Both the position numbers and the translations under genes were made by a program. A DNA stretch of 64,000 bases from Comamonas sp. (GTDB lineage: Bacteria > Pseudomonadota > Gammaproteobacteria > Burkholderiales > Burkholderiaceae_C). This document shows, one piece after another, positions 24,624-33,688 of the stretch. Below the pieces are notes generated by a model, which saw only the letters and a list, made by a program, of their open reading frames with translations, was not told the DNA's origin and did not search any database. Location: assembly GCA_031277805.1 (NCBI GenBank), contig JAITLR010000001.1, positions 1-64,000 on the forward strand, in the 5' to 3' direction. Position 1 is the first letter of the stretch; each line of letters begins with the position of its first letter.

Positions 24624-26080
24624 TGGCCTCCCTCTTGTTCTTCCAGTACCCAGGTGTCCTTGGTGCCGCCACCCTGCGATGAATTCACCACCAGAGAACC
24701 TTCCTTGAGTGCCACGCGCGTCAGGCCGCCGGCAACCATATTGACCTCGGTGCCCGTCAATACAAAAGGCCGCAGGTCGATATGGCGCGGTGCAATGCCT
24801 TTTTCCACCATGGTCGGGCAGGTGGACAGGCTCAGCGTGGGTTGGGCGATATAGCCCGCAGGGTTGGTCAGCAGCACGCGGCGGAAGTTCTCGATTTCGG
24901 CCTTGCTGGCTGCTGGACCAATCAGCATGCCGTAGCCACCTGCGCCATGCACTTCCTTGACCACCAGCTCCTCCAGATGGTCAAGCACATACTTGAGGTC
25001 ATCGTCCTTGCGGCACAGCCAGGTCGGCACGTTCTTCAAGATGGGCTCCTCGCCCAGATAAAAGCGGATCATCTCGGGCACATAGGGGTAGACCGATTTA
25101 TCGTCGGCCAGGCCTGTACCCACCGCATTGCAGATATTGACATTGCCCGCGCGATAGGCGCGCATCAGTCCCTTGCAGCCCAGGCTCGAACCTGGACGGA
25201 AGACCTCGGGGTCCAGGAAGTCATCATCCACGCGGCGGTAGATCACATCCACGCGCTGCAGACCCTGCGTGGTGCGCATGTAGACCACGTCTTTCTCGAC
25301 CACCAGATCCTGCCCTTCGACCAGCTCCACGCCCATTTGCTGGGCCAGAAAGGCATGTTCGAAATAGGCGCTGTTGTACATGCCGGGGGTCAGCACCACG
25401 ACCGTGGGTTCGGCCACGCCGGGCGGCGCACTGGCACGCAGGGTGTCCAGCAACATATCGGGGTAATGGGCGACGGGTGCAACTGCGTTGCGGGAAAAAA
25501 GCTCGGGGAAAAGGCGCATCATCATGCGGCGGTTTTCCAGCATGTAAGACACACCCGAAGGCACACGCAGATTGTCTTCCAGCACGTAATACACGCCGTT
25601 ACCTGCCGCATCGGGCGCGCGAACAATGTCGATGCCTGCAATATTGGCGTAGACATCGTTGGGCACCTTGATGCCTTCCATCTCGGGTCGGTACTGACTG
25701 TTGCCACGCACCAGCTCCTGCGGAATCAGCCCGGCACGCACCATTTCCTGATCGTGATAGCAGTCGCGGATAAAGCGGTTGAGCGCCGTCACGCGCTGCA
25801 CCAGTCCGGCCTGCATGCTTGACCATTCATGCGCGGGAATGATGCGTGGAATCAGGTCGAAGGGAATCAGACGCTCCGTCCCCGCGCCGGTTTCATCCTT
25901 GCCGCCATAGACAGCGAACGTGATGCCCACTCGGCGGAAAACGATCTCGGCCTCTTCGCTGCGCGCGCGCAGAAATGCAGGCGACTGTTTGCTCAGCCAC
26001 TGCGCATAGTCTCTATAGTGCTCTCGCACCGTAGCCTCTGGCACAGCCAGGCTCTGATACATCTCATCGAATGTGCGCAT
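24620..26080 (-). CDS. Circularly permuted ATP-grasp protein (DUF404/DUF407)
   Basis: A 486-residue protein with the family start MRTFDEMYQSLAVPE and the conserved RFIRDCYHDQEMVRAGLIP, NSQYRPEMEG, VYYVLEDNLRVPSGVSYMLENRRMM-type segments. The nucleotide-binding part includes VVKEVHGAGGYGMLIGP and the final VVNSSQGGGTKDTWVLEE. Members are predicted ATP-dependent carboxylate-amine ligases whose product is not known. The start at 26080 matches the family N-terminus; the frame upstream to 26182 is not conserved-looking. It overlaps the alpha-E gene by 4 bases and forms a two-gene operon. Confidence 0.88.
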   Translation of the reverse strand: MRTFDEMYQSLAVPEATVREHYRDYAQWLSKQSPAFLRARSEEAEIVFRRVGITFAVYGGKDETGAGTERLIPFDLIPRIIPAHEWSSMQAGLVQRVTALNRFIRDCYHDQEMVRAGLIPQELVRGNSQYRPEMEGIKVPNDVYANIAGIDIVRAPDAAGNGVYYVLEDNLRVPSGVSYMLENRRMMMRLFPELFSRNAVAPVAHYPDMLLDTLRASAPPGVAEPTVVVLTPGMYNSAYFEHAFLAQQMGVELVEGQDLVVEKDVVYMRTTQGLQRVDVIYRRVDDDFLDPEVFRPGSSLGCKGLMRAYRAGNVNICNAVGTGLADDKSVYPYVPEMIRFYLGEEPILKNVPTWLCRKDDDLKYVLDHLEELVVKEVHGAGGYGMLIGPAASKAEIENFRRVLLTNPAGYIAQPTLSLSTCPTMVEKGIAPRHIDLRPFVLTGTEVNMVAGGLTRVALKEGSLVVNSSQGGGTKDTWVLEEQEGGH

Positions 26081-26270
26081 TCTCGTTCTCTCAGTCTGCG
26101 TGGCTGATACAGGCCGCCACGCTTGTTTCAGTTTAGCCATGTCCTCTGCAGGCCGGAACCGCCAAGGACTGGCGAACAGCACCTGCCAGCGTCCGCGATA
26201 CGATTACACGTAGTCCAACATAACGCAAAACTCATGCCAATACCTCAAGGCCTGAGCCGATCAGCAGGAT

Positions 26271-27935
26271 TCAACGCATCTTGTGCACATCCCAGTAGCG
26301 CGGCTGGGCTTGCCTCTCGCACTGCAAATCCAGCGGCTTGGCCGATGACCAGGATGCCGCCCCGCAGCCGTCCTGCAGCACCAGTTGACTGCCAACGGCC
26401 AGATAGCGCTGGCTGACCTCTGGCACGGGGTGACCAAAGCGGTTGAGATAGCCGGCCTGCACAACGGCCCAGCGTGGCTTGAGTCCCTGCACCCAGGCCG
26501 GGGTCGACGAGGTCTTGCTGCCATGATGGGGCACCAGCAGCCAGTCCAGCGGCTCAAGCAAACCGGACTGAAGCAGCAGTTGCTCTTGCGCTGCTTCTAT
26601 ATCCCCTGTCAGCCAGGCCACGCGCCCGGTGGCCGAGCGTATGCGCAGCACACAGCTCCCGAAATTGGGCCTGAACTTGCGCCCCTTGAGCCAGTCTTCT
26701 CCAGAGGGAGGGTGCAGGACTTCGAAGTCCACCCCTTCCCACTGCCAGTGCAGCCCCTGTGTACAGGGCTGCACCGGTGCCAGCCCCGCCAGTTGCGGGT
26801 CATCCACTACCGAGCGGGACCCCATCACGGTCAAGCCCGGCAGCGCCGCCTTGACTGCCAGTGCACCGCCCGTGTGGTCCAGATCACGGTGGCTGAGCAT
26901 CATGACGTCCGGCCTCATGCCCTGGGCAGCGAACAAAGGCAGCAGCACTCTCTCTCCCGCATCGCTGTTGCGGCTGTATTGGGGCCCCGCGTCGTACAGC
27001 ATGCGATGCGCAGCCGTGCTGATGATGACCGCATTGCCCTGGCCTATATCGGCGGCCAGCAGCTCGAACTCGCCCCACTTCGCCCAATGCGCAGGCCACC
27101 ACAGGGCTGGCATGGCCAGGCCCGCAGAGACCAGGCGCAGCCGCCAGGGCAAAGGAGCGATCAACAACAGGCCTGCCGCAACCGCCAGCATACTGGCCCA
27201 CCAGGCCGGCTGCGGCAAGGTCCAGACTGCCCAGGGCAGTTGCGCCAGCCATTGCAGCAAATCCATCAGCGGCAGCATGGCCAACGCGGCACAGGTCGCA
27301 GCCATGGGCACAAGAGCCGCCAGCAGGGCCAATGGAGTGACCACCAAAGTCACCCATGGGATGGCGACCAGGTTGGCCAGCAGCCCAACAATGGAAACCT
27401 GCCCGAACAGCAGCAAGCCCAACGGTGCCAGCGCCAGAGAAATCAGCCACTGCTCCCGCCACAAGGCATGCAATTTTGAGAGGAATCGCCTTACAGGCCT
27501 TTCATCATCTGCGCAAGCCGCTCCTGCATCTGCAGCAAGCAAAACCCCGACAGCCACAAAGCTGAGCCAGAAACCCGCCTGCCACAGTGCCCACGGGTCA
27601 GCCACCAGTACCACGGCCAGCGCCAGCAGCCAGACACAGGGCCAAGGCCAGCGCACGCCCAGCCATTGCAACAAGGCCACCACGGCCAGCATGCACACCG
27701 TGCGCTGTGCCGGCAGGCCCCAGCCGCTGAACAGGGCATAGGCCGCCGCCAGCAGCACCCCGGCCAGCAAGGCCACACGCGGCGCGGGCAACCAGCGGCA
27801 GGCCGTGGCACTGATCCGCCACAACCGTCCCACCAGCAAAGCCGCCACCCATGAAAACATGGTGATATGCAATCCTGAGATGCTCATCAGGTGCGCCACA
27901 CCCGTCTGGCGAAACAGTGCCCAATCCGCACGATC
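26271..27935 (-). pseudogene. comEC: comEC (DNA uptake channel), 5' part removed by a Tn7-like element
   Basis: The remaining 554 codons match the later two thirds of ComEC/Rec2, the inner-membrane channel that takes up single-stranded DNA in natural transformation. Visible are RADWALFRQTGVAHLMSISG and GLHITMF of the competence domain, several hydrophobic helices, and the C-terminal metallo-beta-lactamase-like domain (MMLSHRDLDHTGGALAV, WLTGDIEAAQEQ, VPHHGSKTSS). The homology stops at codon GAT (27935-27933). Upstream residues in the open frame are encoded by transposon-end repeats. The N-terminal OB-fold/DUF4131 region and first helices are absent from the whole window. Loss of the start and first domain should abolish DNA uptake through this protein. 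Confidence 0.9.
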
Positions 27936-28229
27936 TGGTGAAAGACAAAAGAAACCTGCGCCGAGACAAATAAACCTGCGCTGAAGCATTAAGACAAATA
28001 AACCTGCGCTGAAGAACCTTTTCCAGCACAACGGACTGACAAAAGAAATCTGCGCTCACTCTGAAAAAACCGCCTTGTGAGATTGCTTCCAAGCAACTTC
28101 ATTCAATGCCTACCTGCCCAAGTTTGGTGCAAACAACGACCGAGACACCTACTTTCATGGTGTCCTGGCGGTTTCAAACAAATAAATCTGCGCTGGAATT
28201 CACAACTGACAAAAGAAACATGCGCTGAA
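27936..28229. repeat. Tn7-like transposon end with six TnsB-type binding sites
   Basis: Six direct repeats occur at 27944, 27965, 27993, 28038, 28177 and 28208. Three have the 18-base form GACAAAAGAAAYMTGCGC (27944, 28038, 28208) and three the 17-base form RACAAATAAAYCTGCGC (27965, 27993, 28177). Spacings are 21, 28, 45, 139 and 31 bases, dense near the tip and loose inward. The tip reads TGGTGAAA then GACAAA, so the first site lies 8 bases inside a TG end, as in Tn7 (TGTGGGCG then GACAA). No inverted set was found elsewhere in the window. Confidence 0.85.
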
Positions 28230-28342
28230 TTGCCTTGTTCCTATCGATTGGCGGCATGCACACTGCGGATCCCAAGCCGAAGGCAGAGCGGTGCAAAGGC
28301 TTGCCCTACCCGCACCTTGCCCTTCCTGGCAAGCAACTGACG

Positions 28343-28405
28343 GATGGGAAGGCTGAAGATCGGTCGAGGCTTTTCGAAAGCTTAAAAACGGCGATGAGCC
28401 GCGAG
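28343..28405 (+). pseudogene. Relic of a second, diverged tnsA gene
   Basis: The 63 bases match the intact tnsA at 34717-34779 with about 52 identities by eye. Translation gives DGKAEDRSRLFESLKTAMSR against DGELEDRPGFFESLKTAMSR. No similarity was seen on either side, and the surrounding 440 bp (28230-28669) hold no intact gene. This suggests an older or nested Tn7-like element whose tnsA once lay directly behind the transposon end. Confidence 0.75.
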
Positions 28406-28669
28406 CGCTTTCATTTAAGTGGCAAGCAAGCCTGTTCGTCCATAGAGTTCCTGCATCTTGTGCGCATTCCGGCTGAACTGACCACAAAAGTAAGCGATCG
28501 CCGACCATTCTGCTGGTTGTTACCGACTGCGTTCGGCCATAAGCAGCCGTCAGGGCTCGCTCTTGATTGGGCACTTCAGATGATTTGCAGTCGTACCGAC
28601 TCGCATGGCCGTATTGCAAAGCATGGGAAGAGGACTACGAGCACTTGGCTAAGTCATCTTCGTTCCCCA

Positions 28670-29263
28670 CTATTCACGCCGCTGCGCTCGCAGCTCCGCA
28701 GTCGCCTTCGCAAGTTCGGCTCCTTGAGGAGTTGCCCATGATCCCGCCAATTCCGCCAGCACCTGCATGGAGCTTGTCAGGATGGCGCCGGCCCTATCCA
28801 TGCGATGCAGTGCCATTTCGTCAGAAATCTTGCTGGGTGATCCACCAGCATCTGCGACCACCTGCACCTGATTTCCCGCGCGTAGCAGGGTCAAAACGGG
28901 AAGCACAGTACAGACATCGTTGGTCACACCTGCAACGATGAACTTCTTCTTGCCCGTTTGCTTGACGGCATTGAAGAAGTTGACGTCTTCCATAGCGTCA
29001 ATGACACCAGCGCGCTGGATGCGGGCTGCAAATTCTTGTGGAAATATTTCCTGCAATTCGGGCAGCAGCGGCCCTTGGGCCCGATCCTCCATACTGGATG
29101 TGAGAACGGTAGGTATCTGTAGCACCTTGGCCGTTTTTGCCAACAGGATGGTGTTGAGCTTCATTTCCTCGAAGGAAATGGATTTGACCCAGCCCATGGT
29201 GCCGACCTGATGGTCGATCAGCAGCACTGCGACATCCTCGGAACGAAATTTCTCGGTGTTCAT
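28670..29263 (-). CDS. Isochorismatase-family (YcaC-like) cysteine hydrolase, copy 1
   Basis: A 197-residue cysteine hydrolase of the isochorismatase-like fold. The catalytic set is visible: Asp in VLLIDHQVGTMGW (about residue 17), a lysine upstream of the nucleophile, and Cys in GVTNDVCTVLP (about 118). The cis-peptide motif GVTND is typical of YcaC-like enzymes, which hydrolyse amides or related small molecules. The true substrate is unknown. It has AGGAGG before its ATG. It is close to the paralogue at 31208 (same DHQVGTMGW, TSSME, GVTNDVCT blocks). The operator half-sites upstream link it to the LysR gene. Confidence 0.88.
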   Translation of the reverse strand: MNTEKFRSEDVAVLLIDHQVGTMGWVKSISFEEMKLNTILLAKTAKVLQIPTVLTSSMEDRAQGPLLPELQEIFPQEFAARIQRAGVIDAMEDVNFFNAVKQTGKKKFIVAGVTNDVCTVLPVLTLLRAGNQVQVVADAGGSPSKISDEMALHRMDRAGAILTSSMQVLAELAGSWATPQGAELAKATAELRAQRRE

Positions 29264-29327
29264 GACTCAGACCTCCTGGTAAGCGATCAGCTCTGTCCGT
29301 AGCGGGCCTCTCTGAATCAAAGCCCGT

Positions 29328-29388
29328 GGAGCAATTCTTATCAGTTTGCTGTACAGGAGGAATGGGCAGGAATGGAAATCATTGCTCC
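29328..29388. promoter_or_regulatory. Paired operator half-sites upstream of isochorismatase copy 1
   Basis: GGAGCAAT at 29328-29335 and ATTGCTCC at 29381-29388 repeat the arms of the perfect palindrome at 30303-30324. They lie between the hydrolase start and the end of the LysR gene, so the same LysR protein probably controls copy 1. Confidence 0.55.
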
Positions 29389-29422
29389 AAATTTCGAACA
29401 GCAGTCAGACGACCCAGCGAAG

Positions 29423-30298
29423 TTACCTTCCCAAGCGTTCACGCAAAAATTCGATGAATCGCTGTGTTTTCGCAGGGAGCAGCCGCGTCTCTGTCATGGC
29501 ATAAACGGGTAACGGGGTACCGTACCAGCTTGGCATGATTCTGCGCAGTTTGCCGCTGGCCAATTCATCGGCGACGATCTCTTCGGGCATCAAGACAATG
29601 CCAAGATCCAGCGTGGACAGCCTACGGATCATGCCGATGCTGTTGAGCGCAAACCGCCCGCCTACGGATACCGCAGTCGACCGCTTGCCATCATGCAATG
29701 TCCAGGAGCCTGCTTTCAGGATGCTCAGGCACTCATGCTGTTCCAGCTCCGAGGGCTTGCTGGGCTCGCCGTTGCGTGCCAGATAGCCAGGGGAGGCATA
29801 GAGATGAGGCGTCATCGACGCCAGCGGGCGAGCGATCAGCTGCGAGTTTTCCGACTCGCCAATGCGGATCGCCACATCAAACGGTTCGCTGACCAGATCG
29901 ACGCGTCGTGGCGTCAGGTCGAAATCGAAAGTGATGCCTGGGTAAAGGTTCGCAAACTCAGCGATCAGGGGGGCCAGATAGGTCACCCCAAAGTCCACCG
30001 GCAACGAGGCCCGCAGCACTCCGCTGGGTTGGGAGAGCATGTCACCCAGCTGTTCATGTGCCAGTCTGGCCTCATCAACAATGCGCTTGCAGCGCTCGAA
30101 ATAGACCTGTCCGGCTTCCGTGAGCTCGATCTTGCGCGTAGTGCGGTGGAGCAGGCGCAATCCGATCAATTTTTCCAGCTCGCCAATCCGCCTCGATAAC
30201 GTTGAATTTGCCATCCCCATTGCATCGGCCGCATTGCGAAAGCCCTTGGCTTTGACCACTTCCACGAACAGGGCCATGTCATTGAGGTATTCATTCAT
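29423..30298 (-). CDS. LysR-family transcriptional regulator of the pirin/isochorismatase module
   Basis: A 291-residue LysR regulator starting MNEYLNDMALFVEVVKAKGF with GGAG eight bases before the ATG. The winged helix NAADAMGMANSTLSRRIGELE and the linker-type RTTRKIELTEAGQVYFERC place it in the CrgA-like branch. The effector domain starts LRASLPVDFGVTYLAPLIAEF. It is divergent from the pirin gene, and the ATTGCTCC-n6-GGAGCAAT palindrome in the gap is its likely operator. Confidence 0.88.
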   Translation of the reverse strand: MNEYLNDMALFVEVVKAKGFRNAADAMGMANSTLSRRIGELEKLIGLRLLHRTTRKIELTEAGQVYFERCKRIVDEARLAHEQLGDMLSQPSGVLRASLPVDFGVTYLAPLIAEFANLYPGITFDFDLTPRRVDLVSEPFDVAIRIGESENSQLIARPLASMTPHLYASPGYLARNGEPSKPSELEQHECLSILKAGSWTLHDGKRSTAVSVGGRFALNSIGMIRRLSTLDLGIVLMPEEIVADELASGKLRRIMPSWYGTPLPVYAMTETRLLPAKTQRFIEFLRERLGR

Positions 30299-30302
30299 GT
30301 TT

Positions 30303-30324
30303 ATTGCTCCGGTATTGGAGCAAT
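30303..30324. promoter_or_regulatory. Perfect LysR-type operator palindrome
   Basis: ATTGCTCC ggtatt GGAGCAAT is a perfect 8+8 dyad lying immediately before the LysR start and upstream of the pirin operon. The same arms recur in front of isochorismatase copy 1. Confidence 0.7.
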
Positions 30325-30451
30325 GTTATTCATAAAACCACCTTTATCCAGAAGAAGAAACAAATGATGATGACCTCCATCGGAAATCAAACAGGTCTTC
30401 ATGGTGCCGCCAAGCAGTGCTCGAACACACCAGAAGACTGGAGTCACCAAC

Positions 30452-31189
30452 ATGCTCATCACCACCTCACTCAAGCCCTTTCGCCATGGGGAGCAATTCC
30501 GAGCCCAAGCCTTGCGTGGCTCGCCAGATCTGCTCGGCCCCTTCCTGGGCGTTGACCATGCCTGGATGAGCGCGCCGACCTTTCCTCTTCATTCCCATAC
30601 GGGCATGTCCGCAGTGTCCTATCTGTTTCTCGATTCGGAGACAGGCATCCACAACCATGACAGCATCGGCACTCGCAACCTGATCCGGCCAGGCGGCATG
30701 CACTGGACGACGGCAGGCCGTGGCATCCAGCATGAGGAAGTACCTGCGGAATCCGGCAAAACAGTGCATTCGCTACAGATCTTCGTTGGCTTGGCACCGG
30801 AGCGGCAACACATTGCTCCGTTTGCTTTGAGCCTGGAGCCGCAGGACGTGCCGATGGTGCAACTGCCTGGCGTCACGGTGCGCGTGCCCGTTGGTAGCTT
30901 TGGCGATGTGCGCTCACCGCTGAAACCACCCACCGATGTGACGGTACTAGACATCTCTCTGGACGAAGGCGCAGTGCTGACCGTGCCCATTGCGGCCGGC
31001 GAATCCGCTTTCATCATGCCTATCTCCGGCGCTGTGACCGTGGATGGCCAGGACTTCGATGCCAGCGAGCTTCAGCTACCGATTTCCGTGGCGCAGGACG
31101 CACCGCGTGCAATCACTCTGCGAGCCCCCAGGGGTCGTGCCCAGGCCGTGCTGTTCAGCGGCTGCCCATTGCTTTTCTCTGCAACCTGA
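30452..31189 (+). CDS. Pirin family protein
   Basis: The 245-residue bicupin protein has the N-terminal pirin motifs GPFLGVDHAWMSAP, FPLHSHTGMSAVSYLF and GGMHWTTAGRGIQHEEVP, whose histidines and glutamate bind one metal. The C-terminal cupin is looser. Pirins include quercetin 2,3-dioxygenase-like enzymes and redox sensors. The ATG at 30452 follows TGGAGTCACCAAC, and the next gene begins 19 bases after the stop, so it is cotranscribed with isochorismatase copy 2. Confidence 0.88.
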   Translation: MLITTSLKPFRHGEQFRAQALRGSPDLLGPFLGVDHAWMSAPTFPLHSHTGMSAVSYLFLDSETGIHNHDSIGTRNLIRPGGMHWTTAGRGIQHEEVPAESGKTVHSLQIFVGLAPERQHIAPFALSLEPQDVPMVQLPGVTVRVPVGSFGDVRSPLKPPTDVTVLDISLDEGAVLTVPIAAGESAFIMPISGAVTVDGQDFDASELQLPISVAQDAPRAITLRAPRGRAQAVLFSGCPLLFSAT

Positions 31190-31207
31190 CAACTAAGGAG
31201 CTTCAAC

Positions 31208-31795
31208 ATGTCCTATGAACGCTTTACAGGCGAAAACGCTGCAATGCTGCTGGTCGACCACCAGGTCGGCACCATGGGGTGGGCAAAGTCCATGCCTTTC
31301 GAGGAACTCAAGCGCAACGCGCTGATGTTGGCCAAGACGGCACGCATTCTCAACATGCCTGTGGTCCTGACCTCCAGCATGGAAGAGTACGCACAAGGCC
31401 CGCTGCTGGCCGAGCTGGAAACGCTTTTACCGGCGGAGTTTGCAGCTCGCATCAAGCGCCTGGGCATTGTGAACGCGATGGATGACGAGAACTTCGCCAA
31501 TGCCGTGAAGGCCACGGGCCGCAAGAAGCTGATACTTGCCGGGGTGACCAACGATGTGTGCACGGTTTACCCTGCGCTCAGTCTGGTGCGTGGCGGCTAC
31601 GAAGTTCAGGTGGTTGCCGATGCCGGTGCCTCGCCAACCAAGCTCGCCGACGAGATTGCCCTGGGTCGGATGCAGCAGAACGGCGTGACCTTGACCAGCA
31701 CCAATCAGGTGATTGCTGAGCTGGCGGGAAGCTGGGCGACACCAGAAGGAAGCCAGATCGTTCAGGAAGTCATGATGCCTGCGTTGCAGGGTTAG
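31208..31795 (+). CDS. Isochorismatase-family (YcaC-like) cysteine hydrolase, copy 2
   Basis: A 195-residue paralogue of the protein at 28670-29263, with the same catalytic Asp (MLLVDHQVGTMGW), and Cys (GVTNDVCTVYP). A perfect AAGGAG lies before the ATG. It follows the pirin gene in the same operon. A GC-rich hairpin AGCCACC-gtca-GGTGGCT at 31821-31838 follows and may terminate it. Two YcaC-like enzymes flanking one LysR-pirin pair suggest paired amide/ring-cleavage steps on an aromatic or nitrile-derived compound, but this is inference. Confidence 0.88.
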   Translation: MSYERFTGENAAMLLVDHQVGTMGWAKSMPFEELKRNALMLAKTARILNMPVVLTSSMEEYAQGPLLAELETLLPAEFAARIKRLGIVNAMDDENFANAVKATGRKKLILAGVTNDVCTVYPALSLVRGGYEVQVVADAGASPTKLADEIALGRMQQNGVTLTSTNQVIAELAGSWATPEGSQIVQEVMMPALQG

Positions 31796-32097
31796 GGCGA
31801 CTAGATCCCATCTAACCTCGAGCCACCGTCAGGTGGCTTATGCGCTATGGAACCTAATTGAGTCTTGAGCGGCAGACAACACGCTTTGCAGACGTTCGCA
31901 GACAGACTTCGAGCGACAGCAATGGGGCGGTTGCTGAATGTGGTCAGATCAAGCGTACCGGTCAGTTCAGAGCGGAACGCTGGTAGAGGGAGACTGCACC
32001 CGCGATCTTGTTCAGAAAACTCCACTCGGAAACACCTGTTCGCCACAGACACTAATTCCAGGCCGCAATTCCGCGGCCCATCTATCAGGAGTTAGTG
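31796..32097. other. Intergenic region, 302 bp
   Basis: Apart from the hairpin at 31821-31838, no gene is supported. The last bases hold TCAGGAG, the ribosome-binding site of the small gene at 32098. Confidence 0.4.
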
Positions 32098-32271
32098 ATG
32101 AGCAAAGGAAAGTTTTCCCCTATGACCCGTGAAGCTGCGAGCCGCATCGCCTCGACAACTGCAACAAAGACCGGCGGAAAGATCCCTCCAAAGAGCTTCG
32201 CGAGCCGTGCGGATACCACGGTTCAGCGAGCACAGGTCCTGCCTCCGCTCAGGAAGAGTTCAAAGGCCTGA
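32098..32271 (+). CDS. Small SMP-like protein (57 aa)
   Basis: Too short for most callers, but ATG at 32098 has AGGAG seven bases before it, and the protein is MSKGKFSPMTREAASRIAST followed by a lysine/serine/arginine-rich chain. It resembles the small Ala/Ser/Lys-rich proteins with AASRI and SFASRA motifs carried by plasmids and integrative elements and often labelled seed-maturation-like. Function is unknown. Its presence next to the tns operon fits mobile DNA. No terminator with a T-run is clear after it. Confidence 0.6.
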   Translation: MSKGKFSPMTREAASRIASTTATKTGGKIPPKSFASRADTTVQRAQVLPPLRKSSKA

Positions 32272-32393
32272 GTCTGGCCTGACCGCTGACTACCGGTTGA
32301 CCCCGCGGGTTTGAGATAGCAACCATCCCTTGCTGTCATCCGTATCTCAGCATCCGATATCTGCTGTGCCTCATGAGCGATCGACCCGCTCGC

Positions 32394-33521
32394 TCACTGT
32401 GTCTGGCGTATTGGACCACCCACTTGTTGCCGGGCAACGGAGATCTGCGTGTATCGCTCTAATATGACTCGCTGTGCGTCCGGCCAAGTGGGTGCCCCAG
32501 TGCTGACACAGGAGCGCAGGAAGTCACACAAGAACGCGAGAAAGCGAGCCAATGCAAACCGGCACAACAGCCGTTGGGCGGCCTCTTCATCTGGAATCGC
32601 CTTCAATAGTGCCTGACATCCCTGAAGCGACATTAGGGATCCCGGCTTCATTGCTGACCATCCCTTGAGTGTGTCATGGGTGATGGGGCGCCCTTCATGG
32701 TGCAGGATATTGCGGCGTACCAGCAAATCAGCCAGTTCCTTGTTGTTGCCGCACTTCATAGTCTCAGCGACCTGCCGTAGCCAATGGCCTAACGGCTTCG
32801 CTTCTGGATCAAGGAAGCCCGCAACAAGCGATACCGCTTCTTCAGTCTCCACCTCCCTGGGCATCGCTTCCAGCTCTGCCACGACATGAAGGCTCGATTC
32901 GAGGCGTACACAGCAGTCGATACGGAGATCTGGACATAGCTCACGCCAAGCAGGAAGGAGCTGCCCAAAGCGGGTCTGAAACATCTGCTCTCCTGCCTCG
33001 CGCCCATGAGTTGCAGTGCAAGCAGAGACTTCCGCGTTGAACTGGTCGAGCTCAACGAAGCTCTTCACGACTACATCCAAAGCGTTGTCAGGCGAGGTGG
33101 ATCCCCAGGTCATAGCGAGAGCGGACCAGTCGGACATACTGTCCAACTCCTCGGGAATGGAGTCTCCGTCGAGGACTGCGATGACCTTGTCTCCGACCGG
33201 CCCCATTGCCGCCTGGATAGTGGCCTTCGTTGTGCTGCTGAGTTGGTGCTGCCCAAGGAGTCCGTAACGGAATTGCTTGAGCGGTTGGAGTAGCCCTTCC
33301 TCACGCAGGAAGGTCTGAAGGCTCTTCCCTAATGATGCACGAAGGACCGTTTCGGGGCTCAATGTGAGGCCTGAGGACAGCTCTACGTCGAATGACTTAC
33401 CGAATACCTCAAGGGGACGTACTAAAGGGATGGCTGGATAACGGCTGCTCGGGAAGTGCATCCCGCGCTGCAATGTTGGAGGGCTCAAGGTGTTGTTGCT
33501 TGTCATTGCAGCAGAGACCAT
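32394..33521 (-). CDS. Hypothetical protein next to the tns operon
   Basis: A 375-residue soluble protein with no signal peptide or membrane helix, rich in Leu, Ser and Cys in its C-terminal half (LLCRFALARFLAFLCDFLRSC). I do not recognise a family. Segments such as NKELADLLVRRNILHHEG and DTLKGWSAMKPGSLMSL look like a possible helix-turn-helix (ADLLVRRN ... HDTLKGW). It lies on the strand opposite to tnsA, between the transposon end and the core genes, so an accessory or cargo role is likely. Start chosen at the first ATG; the ATG five codons later is equally possible. Confidence 0.55.
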   Translation of the reverse strand: MVSAAMTSNNTLSPPTLQRGMHFPSSRYPAIPLVRPLEVFGKSFDVELSSGLTLSPETVLRASLGKSLQTFLREEGLLQPLKQFRYGLLGQHQLSSTTKATIQAAMGPVGDKVIAVLDGDSIPEELDSMSDWSALAMTWGSTSPDNALDVVVKSFVELDQFNAEVSACTATHGREAGEQMFQTRFGQLLPAWRELCPDLRIDCCVRLESSLHVVAELEAMPREVETEEAVSLVAGFLDPEAKPLGHWLRQVAETMKCGNNKELADLLVRRNILHHEGRPITHDTLKGWSAMKPGSLMSLQGCQALLKAIPDEEAAQRLLCRFALARFLAFLCDFLRSCVSTGAPTWPDAQRVILERYTQISVARQQVGGPIRQTQ

Positions 33522-33688
33522 CTTTCCCGGCTAGCGTTCATTAGTCTCCTTGGTACCACTCAAATATTGGTTAGCTAGGCTAGCAAATTTCTTCTTTTAC
33601 TGATCAGGCTAATGCTCTCGCACTCATGACAAGGACTGGTGGCGATAAATGACCAACCAGATGAAGCGCATGGCGGCCAGCATTAGAC

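Noticed and set aside
27944..28229. CRISPR array
   Set aside because: The six repeats are only 17-18 bp, spacings vary from 21 to 139 bases, and no cas genes are near. They fit transposase-binding sites.
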